NCBI RefSeq assembly: GCF_001648555.1
Contig: NZ_LQXM01000030.1
Location: 248,001 to 312,000 of the forward strand
Length of the DNA: 64,000 bases
Direction: 5' to 3'
From: Rossellomorea aquimaris TF-12
Lineage (GTDB): Bacteria; Bacillota; Bacilli; Bacillales; Bacillaceae_B
In this document: piece after piece, positions 17,837 through 27,223 of the stretch
Layout of the letters: each line of letters starts with the position of its first letter
Numbering within the stretch: position 1 is the stretch's first letter
The notes under the pieces: generated by a model
Seen by the model: the letters and a program-made list of their open reading frames with translations, nothing else
Databases searched by the model: none
What the model was told of the DNA's origin: nothing
Made by a program: the position numbers and the translations under genes

Positions 17837-17855
17837 CGATAAAAGAATAGCGAAT

Positions 17856-17886
17856 AAAAACCTTGGGAATATCCCAAGGTTTTTTT
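17856..17886 (+). terminator. Terminator of the YcxB-like gene
   Basis: AACCTTGGGA, loop ATA, TCCCAAGGTT, then seven T. Confidence 0.85.
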
Positions 17887-17952
17887 GTTGTGCTACAAAT
17901 CATATGTTTTTTGCACTGCTATTTCGGATTTTGCTCCGATCCTTTCAAGAAA

Positions 17953-18990
17953 TCATCCTGGAAGTAATACAATCTTCCCGATCTTTCCTGATTGTTTAAA
18001 ATACGTTTGTGCTTCTCCCGCTTTTTCAAGAGCAAATGTGCGATCAATGACAGGTTTAATTTTCCCGGAAGAGATGGCTTCAAGCATACGTGTAAACTCT
18101 TGTCGTGTTCCTAAAACGGAGCCATATAAAGTGATATGCTTTAAATAAACCGTTCTGAAATCGAGTTCCGTTTTCTGACCACCGGCAGATCCCGAGATAC
18201 AAAACTTCCCTCCTTTTTTCAATACTTGAAGGGATATTGAAAACAACGCATCCCCCACGACATCTAATACAGAGTCGACGGGACCTCCATTCACTTCGAC
18301 TATTTCTTCAGCAAGGTTATGAGATCTGTAAGACAATACATGTGTGGCTCCTAGTTCTTTCATTTTATCCTCTAAGCCAATATCCCCCACTATGGCAATG
18401 ACCTTTGCTCCAAAAACGTTAGAAGCAATTTGAACATTCAATGACCCTACACCGCCATTCGCACCTGTGACGACGATTGTCTCTCCTGCCTTAGCCTGGA
18501 TTTGCTCCACCATATGCCAAGCTGTCAGCCCGCTTACAGAAAACACAGCACTTTCTTCATATGTTGAGAGTGGCATGTCATAACAAAGTTCAGCAGGCCA
18601 TACGACATATTCAGCGTACCCTCCATCATACTCAGAACCTATGAAGGACATATCCTCAGAAATATGCTCATAACCCTCCTCGCCACTTGAGGTGAAAGGA
18701 AAAAGGACAACCCTCTTACCGATCAAGGCTTTCGAAACGTTCTCTCCGACTTCTACAATCTCACCTGCAATATCGGAACCGGGAGTTCTCGGAAACTGGA
18801 CCCCTTCAGGACGCCAGCCTGACTTTGCACCTGTTCCATACGCGCCTTCTCTCATCCAAATCTCTGTGTTATTAATGGCACATGCCTTAACCTTGACCAG
18901 GACTTCATCCTGTTTCGGCGTCGGGATCGGAACTGTTTTTACTTCTAATTTGTCGATATCTCCGTATCCGGTAACTTGAACAGCCTTCAT
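17953..18990 (-). CDS. Zinc-type alcohol dehydrogenase-like / quinone oxidoreductase (MDR family)
   Basis: 345 residues of the medium-chain dehydrogenase fold. GroES-like N-terminus (KACAINNTEIWMREG; PGSDIAGEIVEVG) and a Rossmann domain with ETIVVTGANGGVGSLNVQIASNVFGAKVIAIVG, binding NADPH. The catalytic zinc cysteine of classic ADHs is replaced (CAINNTEI), placing it nearer quinone oxidoreductases. Substrate unknown. The upstream 518-base space (18991-19508) holds the 20-21-bp array at 19301-19396 and a terminator, otherwise nothing clear. Confidence 0.87.
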   Translation of the reverse strand: MKAVQVTGYGDIDKLEVKTVPIPTPKQDEVLVKVKACAINNTEIWMREGAYGTGAKSGWRPEGVQFPRTPGSDIAGEIVEVGENVSKALIGKRVVLFPFTSSGEEGYEHISEDMSFIGSEYDGGYAEYVVWPAELCYDMPLSTYEESAVFSVSGLTAWHMVEQIQAKAGETIVVTGANGGVGSLNVQIASNVFGAKVIAIVGDIGLEDKMKELGATHVLSYRSHNLAEEIVEVNGGPVDSVLDVVGDALFSISLQVLKKGGKFCISGSAGGQKTELDFRTVYLKHITLYGSVLGTRQEFTRMLEAISSGKIKPVIDRTFALEKAGEAQTYFKQSGKIGKIVLLPG

Positions 18991-19300
18991 TAGCCCTCAC
19001 CCTTCCATTATCTTCATTGTTCAATCGCTGTTATTTTATACGTTTCATGAACAGGCATACATGTTTCATACAAAAAGGGTTTTTTGTAAAGAATGTAGCT
19101 ATTAACTGATCAGTACTTAATTGCATTTTATGAATGCATACCTTACCGCTCGTCAAATTGACCGGTATCATGGAATGGAAAATCACCTTTATATTACTCT
19201 TGATTTTGATTAAAAACGATAAAACTGCTTCTTAGATGTTTGTTCAATCGATCTTAATATTTTATACGGTCGACACTTTGGACTATCATTCTCACTGCTA

Positions 19301-19396
19301 TTTTATGAGCAGGTTTTCACTCTTTTCGAGCCACTTTTAGGATTTATGAGCCGTTTTTGGGAATTTACGAGCCGAAATTCTCATATATGAGATATT
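19301..19396. repeat. Phased array of TTTAYGAGCC words, period 20-21 bp
   Basis: GAGC(C) starts at 19307, 19328, 19348, 19369 and, degenerate, 19389. The preceding bases are TTTATGA or TTTACGA; the filler between words differs. It does not fold into a stem and has no coding sense. Same architecture as the arrays at 44817, 48840, 55851 and 60301. Confidence 0.75.
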
Positions 19397-19445
19397 TTCC
19401 AAAAATATACATCCCATTCATTGATTTTATCAGCAACAAAGCTTA

Positions 19446-19489
19446 CAAAAACAAAAAATGCCTGGTCATCTATAATACTGACCAGGCAT
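19446..19489 (-). terminator. Terminator of the VOC gene
   Basis: ATGCCTGGTCA, 10-base loop, TGACCAGGCAT; on the minus strand it is followed by a T-rich run. Confidence 0.85.
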
Positions 19490-19508
19490 CTAATGGTTCT
19501 AAATCCTT

Positions 19509-19904
19509 TTATTTCGCATTCTCATCCGGCTGATGAATCCCAAAAATATTCCCTTCGGTGTCTATGTAGTATCCTTGCCACGCCATTCCAGGCAGGGCAT
19601 ACTTGGGCAGGGCGACCTTTCCGCCATGTTCCAGAATGCGCTTCTCTGTTTCATCGTAATTCCCTACTCCCATCGTACACGAATACCCATTCATCGGCTG
19701 GTTTGCTTCAGGAGGAGGACCTTGCCTCTGCATCAATGCACCGTTGATCCCGGGTACACTTTCGTCACCCGTCACCGCTCCAAAGTAAGGCATCCCGGCG
19801 AATTCGCTCCAATCCTCGAATTTCCACTGGAATACTTCTCCATAAAACTTCTTTGCTCTTTCCATGTCATCCACATGAACTTCGAAATGCACTAATCTTC
19901 CCAT
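19509..19904 (-). CDS. VOC (glyoxalase/bleomycin resistance) family protein
   Basis: 131 residues with one duplicated beta-alpha-beta-beta-beta unit: MGRLVHFEVHVDDMERAKKFYGEVFQWKFED at the start and MAWQGYYIDTEGNIFGIHQPDE at the end. His7 and the C-terminal Glu/Gln region could bind a metal. The fold supports many reactions (glyoxalase, dioxygenase, drug binding), so no substrate is claimed. Monocistronic. Confidence 0.87.
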   Translation of the reverse strand: MGRLVHFEVHVDDMERAKKFYGEVFQWKFEDWSEFAGMPYFGAVTGDESVPGINGALMQRQGPPPEANQPMNGYSCTMGVGNYDETEKRILEHGGKVALPKYALPGMAWQGYYIDTEGNIFGIHQPDENAK

Positions 19905-20027
19905 CGACCATCGCCCCCTAAAATATCATTCACTATAATCATTCTTTTTCGTCAATTAAAACCCTTTTTTTCAATAAAATAAATAGAAACCGTTCGACTC
20001 ATTAGGGGGCCATAGTGGCTACCACTC

Positions 20028-21647
20028 TTAAGACTTCTGCACCAAGTGATCCTTCAACTGCTCACGTAGTGCACGTTTCAGAAATTTACCTACAGATGTT
20101 TTCGGTATTTCGTCCATAAAGACGATATCATCAGGAAGCCACCATTTTGCGAATTGAGGGGCAATGAAATCGATTAACTCTTGGTTACCCACTTTTCCTT
20201 TATATGGATCCTTCAACACTACGCAGGCAACAGGACGTTCTTGCCACTGCTGGTGAGGGACAGCGACAATGCTTGCTTCAAAGACAGCTTCATGTGCCAT
20301 CAAGGCATTTTCGAGGTCAACAGACGAAATCCATTCTCCCCCACTCTTGATCAGATCCTTTGTTCGGTCAACAAGCTTGATAATACCTTCTTCATCGACT
20401 GTCGCAACGTCACCTGTGTAAAGCCAGCCATCCTTGAATGCCTCATGGGAACGATCATCCTTGTAATATTCATCTGCTATCCACGGTCCACGGAGCATGA
20501 TTTCCCCCATTTCCTCGCCGTCCCATTTCACCTCTCCATCGACTCCCATTACTTTCATTTCAAGACCTGGTACAATGAGTCCTTGCTTCGAACGGATATC
20601 AAGGATTTCCTCTTCATCAAGTTCGGTCTGGTAGCTCTTGAGTCGAGAAACAACCGCAAGTGGAGTGGTCTCTGTCATGCCGTATGCGTGAAGGAATGGA
20701 ATTTTGTACTTCGTTTCGAAGGTTTTGATCATTCCCCGTGGAGCTGCTGAACCACCGCATATAATGGATCGTAACGAAGAAGTCGTATAGTTCCCATTTT
20801 CCAGTTCATTCAGAAGTCCCAGCCAAATGGTTGGAACGCCAGCAGTAAGGGTCACTTCTTCTTCTTCAATCAGTTCAGCAAGAAGCTTTGGTGTGAATGA
20901 CGGACCTGGTAAAACTTGAGTGGAGCCAAACCAGGTGGCGGCAAACGGCATTCCCCAGGCGTTGGCATGGAACATCGGCACAACCGGCATAACGACATCC
21001 CTTTCTGAAAGCGCAGCCGTATCAGCTAACCCAAAGGCAAAGCTGTGAAGGACAATTCCTCTGTGTGAGTAGACTACACCTTTTGGTTTGCCTGTGGTAG
21101 CAGATGTATAGCACATTCCCGCCGGTTCATTTTCATCGATGTCCTTTACGAATTCGAAATGTGGATTGGCTTCTTTCAATAGTTCTTCATATGAATAGAC
21201 GGGTTCAAGTGTGGTCTCCGGAAGCTCGTCTTTGTCCGTCATGATGATATAGGCTTCTACTGTTTTGAATTGGTCTTTACTCTGTTCAATGATTGGCAGT
21301 AAATCCTCATCAACGAATAACACCTTATCTTCAGCATGGTTGATAATGTATGAAATATGTTCAGGAGACAGGCGGATATTGATGGTATGAAGAACCGCCC
21401 CCATTCCTGGAGCTGCAAAATAAACCTCCAGATGGCGATGGTGATTCCAAGCAAATGTCCCGACTCTATCTCCTTTTCCTACACCCAGATTCTCTAGGGC
21501 GCTTGAAAGTCTCCGTGTACGTTCTCCGATTTCCTTATACGTAAAACGATGCGTACCCGAAAATGTCCGTGAAACGATTTGCTTTTTCGGGAAAAACTTT
21601 TCTGCTCTTTCGAGTAGTGAACCTACTGTTAATGGAACATTCATCAT
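20028..21647 (-). CDS. Fatty-acid--CoA ligase (AMP-binding, AlkK-like)
   Basis: 539 residues of the ANL superfamily. P-loop [19 protein letters not shown], adenylation motif [28 protein letters not shown] and [15 protein letters not shown] are all present, with the C-terminal lysine in [13 protein letters not shown]. It makes acyl-CoA from a medium/long-chain acid, ATP and CoA. Last gene of the sigma-54 beta-oxidation operon, 33 bases after the racemase-like gene. It is distinct from the first ligase of the operon (25512-27035), so the two probably differ in chain type. Confidence 0.92.
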   Translation of the reverse strand: MMNVPLTVGSLLERAEKFFPKKQIVSRTFSGTHRFTYKEIGERTRRLSSALENLGVGKGDRVGTFAWNHHRHLEVYFAAPGMGAVLHTINIRLSPEHISYIINHAEDKVLFVDEDLLPIIEQSKDQFKTVEAYIIMTDKDELPETTLEPVYSYEELLKEANPHFEFVKDIDENEPAGMCYTSATTGKPKGVVYSHRGIVLHSFAFGLADTAALSERDVVMPVVPMFHANAWGMPFAATWFGSTQVLPGPSFTPKLLAELIEEEEVTLTAGVPTIWLGLLNELENGNYTTSSLRSIICGGSAAPRGMIKTFETKYKIPFLHAYGMTETTPLAVVSRLKSYQTELDEEEILDIRSKQGLIVPGLEMKVMGVDGEVKWDGEEMGEIMLRGPWIADEYYKDDRSHEAFKDGWLYTGDVATVDEEGIIKLVDRTKDLIKSGGEWISSVDLENALMAHEAVFEASIVAVPHQQWQERPVACVVLKDPYKGKVGNQELIDFIAPQFAKWWLPDDIVFMDEIPKTSVGKFLKRALREQLKDHLVQKS

Positions 21648-21680
21648 ACTGATATTTCCCCTTCCGTTTTCTCCATATTT

Positions 21681-22796
21681 TTATTCAATAACACCCTTCT
21701 TCTGCCAATCAAGAACTTCCTGATCAGTAGCATTAAGCCACTCTTGTAAAATTTCCTTTGTTTGTTCACCTTTTTCAGGTGGCGATGTGACAGACTTCCA
21801 ATTTAAGTCCCCATGGATTTTCACTTGTCCTTCTAAAGAAACAAAGTCCTTTTCCTTAAAAATAGGGTAGTCAGCAAGCTGATCCGCTTCAAGTACAGGC
21901 GTAAGACAGCAGTCCACCTCCTGGCCAAATGCAGACCACTCTGATTGTGACTTGCTACGAAACAAATCAACCAGTTCACAATAAATCGAATTTTCTGATT
22001 TTGGTTTCAAGTAGTGGGCAGTCAGCCACTCCTCCCTGCCAAGTGCCTGACAAAAGTTTCGCCAAAATTTAGGCTCCAAGGCAGCAAGGCTCACATATCT
22101 CTTATCCTTCGTTTCATACAGACCATATGAAATCACGGTACCGTTTAAAACTTGAATGCCATTCGGGTAGCCTGTCTCCTTCTGGATTAGAACATGGTTC
22201 GTCATCAACGAAGCCATGCTATCGGCAATCGAAATGCAATGATAGCTTCCTTCACCTGATCGACCTCTGGCCACAAGTCCTGCCAGGATCCGTTCACTTG
22301 CTGCTAAACCGCCGATATAGTCTGCAAAGGTATGGTTCGGATGGACCGGCTTGCCCGTCCCATCCTTAAGCTGGGCAAGAGCACCGCTAACACTCATATA
22401 ATTCAAATCATGACTGCCAAGCTCAGACATTTTCCCGCTGTTTCCGTAGCCTGTAATGGAACAGTAGATAATCGCGGGATTGAGACTGCTGACAGCCTTA
22501 TAACCAAGTCCTAGCTTTTCCATAACACCAGGCCGGAAACTTTCAATGACAGCATCAGCCTTTTTAAGTAAGTCGAGGGCAATCTTTTTCCCCTCTTCAT
22601 GTTTCAAATTCATGGAGATACTCTTTTTGCCGCGGTTATGGGCTGTAAAAACGAAACCATTCTCATTATGTCTTGCCGGATCTCCTTCAGGGGCTTCCAC
22701 CTTAATAACCTCAGCTCCCAGTTCAGCAAGTCGTAATGTGGCAAAGGGTCCTGGTATATAGTTGGTAAAGTCGATAATTTTAATGCCACTTAGCAT
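21681..22796 (-). CDS. CaiB/BaiF family protein, alpha-methylacyl-CoA racemase-like
   Basis: 371 residues of the class III CoA-transferase fold (IIDFTNYIPGPFATLRLAELGAEVIKVE). Two features favour racemase over transferase: the GSHDLNYMSVSGAL motif and a His129/Asp159 pair spaced 30 residues apart, as in the His126/Asp156 acid-base pair of the mycobacterial racemase MCR. It would interconvert (2R)- and (2S)-methylacyl-CoA so that methyl-branched acids can enter beta-oxidation. It sits between thiolase and a second ligase; the 346-base gap upstream carries the 50-bp tandem repeat. Confidence 0.85.
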   Translation of the reverse strand: MLSGIKIIDFTNYIPGPFATLRLAELGAEVIKVEAPEGDPARHNENGFVFTAHNRGKKSISMNLKHEEGKKIALDLLKKADAVIESFRPGVMEKLGLGYKAVSSLNPAIIYCSITGYGNSGKMSELGSHDLNYMSVSGALAQLKDGTGKPVHPNHTFADYIGGLAASERILAGLVARGRSGEGSYHCISIADSMASLMTNHVLIQKETGYPNGIQVLNGTVISYGLYETKDKRYVSLAALEPKFWRNFCQALGREEWLTAHYLKPKSENSIYCELVDLFRSKSQSEWSAFGQEVDCCLTPVLEADQLADYPIFKEKDFVSLEGQVKIHGDLNWKSVTSPPEKGEQTKEILQEWLNATDQEVLDWQKKGVIE

Positions 22797-22882
22797 AGTA
22801 AGAGATCCTTCCTCCTTACGTGATGTGACCTTTTGTAAAGACGTTCTGCGCTTTATCAGTTGGTATTTTAATGTTTTGTGGT

Positions 22883-23093
22883 GCCAGGTACAAATTGCTC
22901 TTTTTGTACCTGGTACTAAATGGTCTATTGGTGCCAGGTACAGATTGTTCTTTTTGTGCCTGGCACCAAATGGTCTATCAGTGCCTGGTACAGATTGTTC
23001 TTTTTGTGCCTGGCACCAAATGGTCTATCAGTGCCTGGTACAGATTGTTCTTTTTGTACCTGCACCAAATGGTCTATCGGTGCCTGGCACCAC
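22883..23093. repeat. 50-bp tandem repeat built on GTGCCAGGTAC / GTGCCTGGCAC
   Basis: About four copies of a 50-bp unit. Each has a GTGCCWGGTAC word, ATTGTTCTTTTT, a GTGCCTGGCACC word and AAATGGTCTATC; a final GTGCCTGGCACC closes the array. The outer words are mutually complementary, so each unit can fold into a hairpin. It fills most of the 346-base space inside the beta-oxidation operon (22797-23142). Confidence 0.85.
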
Positions 23094-23142
23094 CACCACC
23101 CAAACCCTAACCCCTTACCCACTTCCTATACTCAACCCCTTT

Positions 23143-24297
23143 TCAATCCAGTCGCTCAATAATGGTCGCGTTTGCCATTCCATGACCTTCGCACATGGTC
23201 TGCAAGCCATAGCGACCGCCGGTTCTTTCAAGCTCGTGTAGCATGGTAATCATCAGCCGTGCCCCACTTGCTCCAAGTGGATGGCCAAGTGCGATGGCCC
23301 CACCATTCGGATTTAATTTTGCGGGATCTGCGCCTGTTTCTTTGAGCCAAGCCATCGGGACAGGAGCAAACGCTTCATTGACCTCGAATACATCAATATC
23401 TTCTAGCTTTAAACCAGCCTTTTTCAGGACTTTCTCTGTAGCTGGAATCGGTCCTGTCAGCATCAAGGTGGGATCTGAGCCGACCACTACTCTTGTATGG
23501 ACCTTGAAGCGTGGTTTCAAGCCCAGTTCTTCTGCTTTTTCACGGCTCATCAATAGGAGAGCCGCTGCACCATCACTGATTTGGCTTGAGTTTCCTGCAT
23601 GGATGACACCGTCTTCCTTAAAAACCGTTTTTAATTCGGAAAGGGTTTCTGGTGTCGTGCCTTTCCTTGGACCGGAGTCCTCGGTCACGAATGTTGTTTC
23701 GCCGTTTTCCAGTGTGACCTCGAGTGGCATGATTTCCTTTTTAAAATATCCTTCAGCCTGCGCCTTCAAAGCTCGGCGATGACTTTCTGTGGAGAATGTA
23801 TCAAGCTCTTCACGTGTAAATCCATATTTCTCAGCAATCCTTTCTGCTGATAGCCCTTGGTGAATGATTTCATAGCGTTCCTTTAACTTCGGGCTGAACG
23901 GGACGGCATCCCCATAGTTCGATGCCATCGGGACTCTGGACATATTCTCCACGCCTCCGGCAATCACGATGTCCATGTCACCTGCTAATATGGCTTGTGC
24001 TGCGAAATGGACAGCCTGCTGGCTCGAACCGCACTGACGATCGATCGTGGTGCCTGGCACTTGAATTGGAAAGCCTGCAATCAGTGCTGCCACCCGGGCA
24101 ATATCACCTGCTTGTTCGCCTGCCTGAGTTACGCAGCCAAGAATGACATCCTCCACAAGACCAGCATCGATACCCGCTCGTTTCACCACTTCTTGCAGTA
24201 CCTTTGCAGCAAGATCATCTGGACGGATATCCTTTAAAGCTCCCTTTCTTCTTCCAACAGGTGTTCTCACACCTTCTACAATGACGACTTCTCTCAT
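23143..24297 (-). CDS. Acetyl-CoA C-acyltransferase (thiolase)
   Basis: 384 residues from the chosen start MREVVIVEGVRTPVG, preceded by GGTGGA; an upstream in-frame ATG at 24333 has no ribosome site. Catalytic Cys89 (DRQCGSSQQA) is the nucleophile; the NEAFAPVPMAW and GGAIALGHPLGASGAR motifs and the C-terminal MCEGHGMANATIIE with the acid-base Cys are all present. It cleaves 3-ketoacyl-CoA with CoA. Third gene of the operon, after the acyl-CoA dehydrogenase. Confidence 0.93.
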   Translation of the reverse strand: MREVVIVEGVRTPVGRRKGALKDIRPDDLAAKVLQEVVKRAGIDAGLVEDVILGCVTQAGEQAGDIARVAALIAGFPIQVPGTTIDRQCGSSQQAVHFAAQAILAGDMDIVIAGGVENMSRVPMASNYGDAVPFSPKLKERYEIIHQGLSAERIAEKYGFTREELDTFSTESHRRALKAQAEGYFKKEIMPLEVTLENGETTFVTEDSGPRKGTTPETLSELKTVFKEDGVIHAGNSSQISDGAAALLLMSREKAEELGLKPRFKVHTRVVVGSDPTLMLTGPIPATEKVLKKAGLKLEDIDVFEVNEAFAPVPMAWLKETGADPAKLNPNGGAIALGHPLGASGARLMITMLHELERTGGRYGLQTMCEGHGMANATIIERLD

Positions 24298-24334
24298 GTT
24301 TATTCCACCCTTCTGTCTTCTAAGATCTATCACT

Positions 24335-25480
24335 CTATAAACCTAAGTTTTTAGCAATAATCGTCTTCATGATTTCATTTGTTCCTGCGTAAATACTCGC
24401 TACGGGAATGTCGCGGAACCGCCTGGCAATCTCGTACTCTTCCATATATCCGTATCCACCGTGGAGCTGCATGCATTCCCCGGCGATTTTCTTGGCAATG
24501 TCCGTCAGCTTCCACTTCGCCATGGAAACCTTTGTTACAATATCGTTCCCTTCGATATGCTCAGTAATCAACTGATCAAGGAATGCCCTGCCCATTTCGA
24601 TTTCTGTCGCCATTTCCGCTATCTTAAATTGAGTGTTTTGGAATTTGCTCACGGGCTTTCCGAAGGCATCACGGCTTTTTACATACTCAATGGTCTGTTT
24701 GAGCATCACTTCTGATGCTATTTGTGCAGCGATGGCCACCAATAGGCGTTCCTGCTGAAGCTTTTCCATTAAGTAAACGAAGCCTTTTCCTTCTTCACCA
24801 AGCAGGTTTTCCTTCGGTACGAGGCAATCCTCAAAGATAAGCTCTGCTGTGTCCTGAGAATGAAGACCTACTTTGTTCAGCTTCCTCCCTCGTGAAAAAC
24901 CTGGATTATCACGTTCGACAACCAGCAAGCTGACACCCTTATGCTTGGGGTTCGCTTTTGGATCCGTTTTACAAGCAACAACGATGAGATCCGAGTGAAT
25001 GCCATTGGTGATAAACGTTTTTGAACCGTTTAGGATGTAGTGGTCACCTTCAAGGGTCGCCGTGGTTTGAATGTTCGCGAGATCCGACCCGGTACCAGGC
25101 TCTGTCATGGCAATCGCCGTAATAATTTCACCCGTAGTGCATTTCGGCAGCCAGCGTTTTTTCTGTTCTTCCGTCCCATACGCTGTGATATAAGGAACAA
25201 CAATATCATTATGAAGTCCAATACCAACAAGACCGGAGCCCACTCGCTCAATCTCTTCATTAATAATGACCGAGAATCCCCAGTCGACCTCGCTGCCGCC
25301 ATATTGTTCATCAATATCCGGGCAGAGATAGCCCTGCTCTCCCATCTTCCTCCAGAAGGAGCGTGGAATCATCCGCTCCTCCTCCCACTGATCATAGAAT
25401 GGATAGGCTTCCTTCTCTAAAAATTTCCGTAAGGACTTGCGAAAGATTTCGTGATCGTCTGTTATATAAGGGGGGGTCAT
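24335..25480 (-). CDS. Acyl-CoA dehydrogenase
   Basis: 381 residues of the FAD-dependent acyl-CoA dehydrogenase fold. Visible signatures: AMTEPGTGSDLANIQTTA (FAD/substrate loop), the C-terminal signature QLHGGYGYMEEYEIARRFRDIPVASIYAGTNEIM, and an active Glu region resembling long/medium-chain enzymes. It introduces the alpha-beta double bond of acyl-CoA. Start at 25480 is preferred because GGAG lies 8 bases upstream; an ATG 6 bases earlier is too close. 31 bases after the ligase gene. Confidence 0.93.
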   Translation of the reverse strand: MTPPYITDDHEIFRKSLRKFLEKEAYPFYDQWEEERMIPRSFWRKMGEQGYLCPDIDEQYGGSEVDWGFSVIINEEIERVGSGLVGIGLHNDIVVPYITAYGTEEQKKRWLPKCTTGEIITAIAMTEPGTGSDLANIQTTATLEGDHYILNGSKTFITNGIHSDLIVVACKTDPKANPKHKGVSLLVVERDNPGFSRGRKLNKVGLHSQDTAELIFEDCLVPKENLLGEEGKGFVYLMEKLQQERLLVAIAAQIASEVMLKQTIEYVKSRDAFGKPVSKFQNTQFKIAEMATEIEMGRAFLDQLITEHIEGNDIVTKVSMAKWKLTDIAKKIAGECMQLHGGYGYMEEYEIARRFRDIPVASIYAGTNEIMKTIIAKNLGL

Positions 25481-25511
25481 TTTCATCTCTCCTCGAGTTT
25501 TAGATATGCGC

Positions 25512-27035
25512 CTATTGTTTTACTCCGTTCAGCGATTGGCGCAGCTGATATTTTAATATTTTCCCAGAAGCATTTCTTGGCAGAGCATCTTCGATAAAGA
25601 TTCTCCTTGGAACCTTATAACCTGCGAGTTTTTGGCGGCAAAAGCTTTTTAATTCCTGTTCGTCTATGCTGGCACCCTGTTTTGGTACAATGACGGCACA
25701 GACCGCTTCACCCCACGTTTCATCGGGTAGACCGATAATGGCAGCTTCCAATACGGCTGGATGTTCATAGAGAACTTCCTCCACTTCAATTGAATACACA
25801 TTTTCTCCGCCAGAAATGATCATGTCCTTTTTCCGGTCTACGAGTGTGATGTATCCATCTTCATCAATGGTGGCAAGATCGCCGGTGTACAACCAGCCAT
25901 CCTTTATCGTTTTCGCGGTCTCTTCCGGTTTTCCGTAATACTCCTTCATAATTGATTCACCTTTGATAATGAACTCTCCCACAGCACCAGGCTTAATATC
26001 CATCCCTTCTTCGTTCACCACTCGTGCTTCAGTCAGAAAAGCTGCTTTCCCACCCTTTCCAAAATGGGTTCTGTGTCCCTCTGGGGTAAGGAGAATTCCT
26101 CCTGGTCCTGCTTCAGTCAGACCACATAGGTTATAAAATTGGTCTGTCTTAAACAATTCGATACTTTTCCTTACAACCTCTGGTGCCATCGGTGCTGCAC
26201 CATAGCCGCATCTTTTAATAGAAGAAAGATCATAATCAGTGGCATTTGGTACCTGCAGCATAAAGTTATACATGGCCGGTACCCCAAAGAAATGAGTAAT
26301 CTTATGCTCCTGTATTGCTTCAAGTGTCTTCACCGGGTGGAAGTCACGATGGATGATGTGAGTGGCTCCAAGCACCACCCCTGAAATAAGGAACAGGTTT
26401 AGTTGAGCTGAATGGAATAACGGAGCAATATGAAGGAAGTGTTCTTCTTCGTTGATCCCCATGCTGATCATCATCGTAAGTCCCACATTAAAAATCCGTT
26501 TGTGGTCAAACAAGGCTCCTTTAGGTCTACCTGTTGTACCTGATGTATATAATATTTCCAAATCATCATCATCACTGACGAGAACGGACGGATTCTCTGT
26601 ACTTACCCCAACGACTCTTTCGAATGAATGATGCCCCACTACTTTCGGAGCTCCAGTCGTAACCACATGCAAGACACCCGTTCCTTCTCTCGCAGACGTG
26701 ATTGTTTCCTCGAATTCCCCGTCACAGAAGACGACAGCCGCGTCAGACTGTTCAAGAATATAATGAACCTCAGATGACGTCAGGCGGAAATTGACAGGTA
26801 CGATTACCGCACCTATTTTGGCTCCTGCAAAGAAAGCAAGGACAAACTGATCAGAATTCTTCATCATCAAAGCAATTTTTTCACCCTTTTGAACTCCAAG
26901 GCCAAGTAGCCCATGTGCCAACTTATTCACTTCTTCATTAAATTGCTTGTACGTATACTTTCTTCCTTCACACTCAATCGCAAGCTTTTCTGGCTTCTTT
27001 CTCGCATTTTGTGCTAAATATGATCCGATATCCAT
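25512..27035 (-). CDS. Long-chain fatty-acid--CoA ligase
   Basis: 507 residues, ANL superfamily: LYTSGTTGRPKGALFDHKR P-loop, [47 protein letters not shown] and PRNASGKILKYQLR with the catalytic lysine. It activates fatty acids (or other acyl acids) to CoA thioesters. First gene of the five-gene operon, directly behind the -24/-12 promoter at 27087-27104. Ribosome site AGGGGGAAGCGAG. Confidence 0.92.
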   Translation of the reverse strand: MDIGSYLAQNARKKPEKLAIECEGRKYTYKQFNEEVNKLAHGLLGLGVQKGEKIALMMKNSDQFVLAFFAGAKIGAVIVPVNFRLTSSEVHYILEQSDAAVVFCDGEFEETITSAREGTGVLHVVTTGAPKVVGHHSFERVVGVSTENPSVLVSDDDDLEILYTSGTTGRPKGALFDHKRIFNVGLTMMISMGINEEEHFLHIAPLFHSAQLNLFLISGVVLGATHIIHRDFHPVKTLEAIQEHKITHFFGVPAMYNFMLQVPNATDYDLSSIKRCGYGAAPMAPEVVRKSIELFKTDQFYNLCGLTEAGPGGILLTPEGHRTHFGKGGKAAFLTEARVVNEEGMDIKPGAVGEFIIKGESIMKEYYGKPEETAKTIKDGWLYTGDLATIDEDGYITLVDRKKDMIISGGENVYSIEVEEVLYEHPAVLEAAIIGLPDETWGEAVCAVIVPKQGASIDEQELKSFCRQKLAGYKVPRRIFIEDALPRNASGKILKYQLRQSLNGVKQ

Positions 27036-27086
27036 TCTCGCTTCCCCCTATTATAATCAATATTGAAAACGCATTCATTATCTTAC

Positions 27087-27104
27087 ATGCAATAATTGTG
27101 CCAA
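27087..27104 (-). promoter_or_regulatory. Sigma-54 (-24/-12) promoter of the beta-oxidation operon
   Basis: On the minus strand TTGGCACAATTATTGCAT, a full match to the TGGCAC-N5-TTGC consensus with GG and GC 10 bases apart, 52 bases before the first ligase gene. Confidence 0.92.
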
Positions 27105-27163
27105 CTTTCAGAAAACAGTAGACAGCATGGTATTTCTGACCTGTGACAAAAGAGAGAAAAGAA

Positions 27164-27188
27164 AAGGTGTCCAGAAATTGGACACCTT
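27164..27188. promoter_or_regulatory. Inverted repeat: activator site and/or terminator
   Basis: AAGGTGTCC, 7 bases, GGACACCTT: perfect 9-base arms about 70 bases upstream of the -24 element. Its core TGTCC-N7-GGACA recurs before the second sigma-54 promoter. On the minus strand it lies after the activator's stop and is followed by TTTTCTTTTC, so it could also end that transcript. Confidence 0.7.
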
Positions 27189-27223
27189 GATTTGGACAGT
27201 GCAAGGTACGTATAGTGAACTTC

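Noticed and set aside
22883..23093. CRISPR array or coding repeat
   Set aside because: The whole 50-bp unit is repeated, including the filler, so there are no spacers. Frames through it lack ribosome sites and the period is not a multiple of three.
24050..24060. GTGCCTGGCAC word inside the thiolase gene as a repeat insertion
   Set aside because: It encodes the conserved VPGT before the active-site Cys region, so coding constraint explains it; coincidence with the nearby tandem repeat is likely.
27060..27080. FadR operator (TGAATGA-TCATTCA) before the first ligase
   Set aside because: Only one half (TGAATG on the minus strand) is convincing; the second half is poor.
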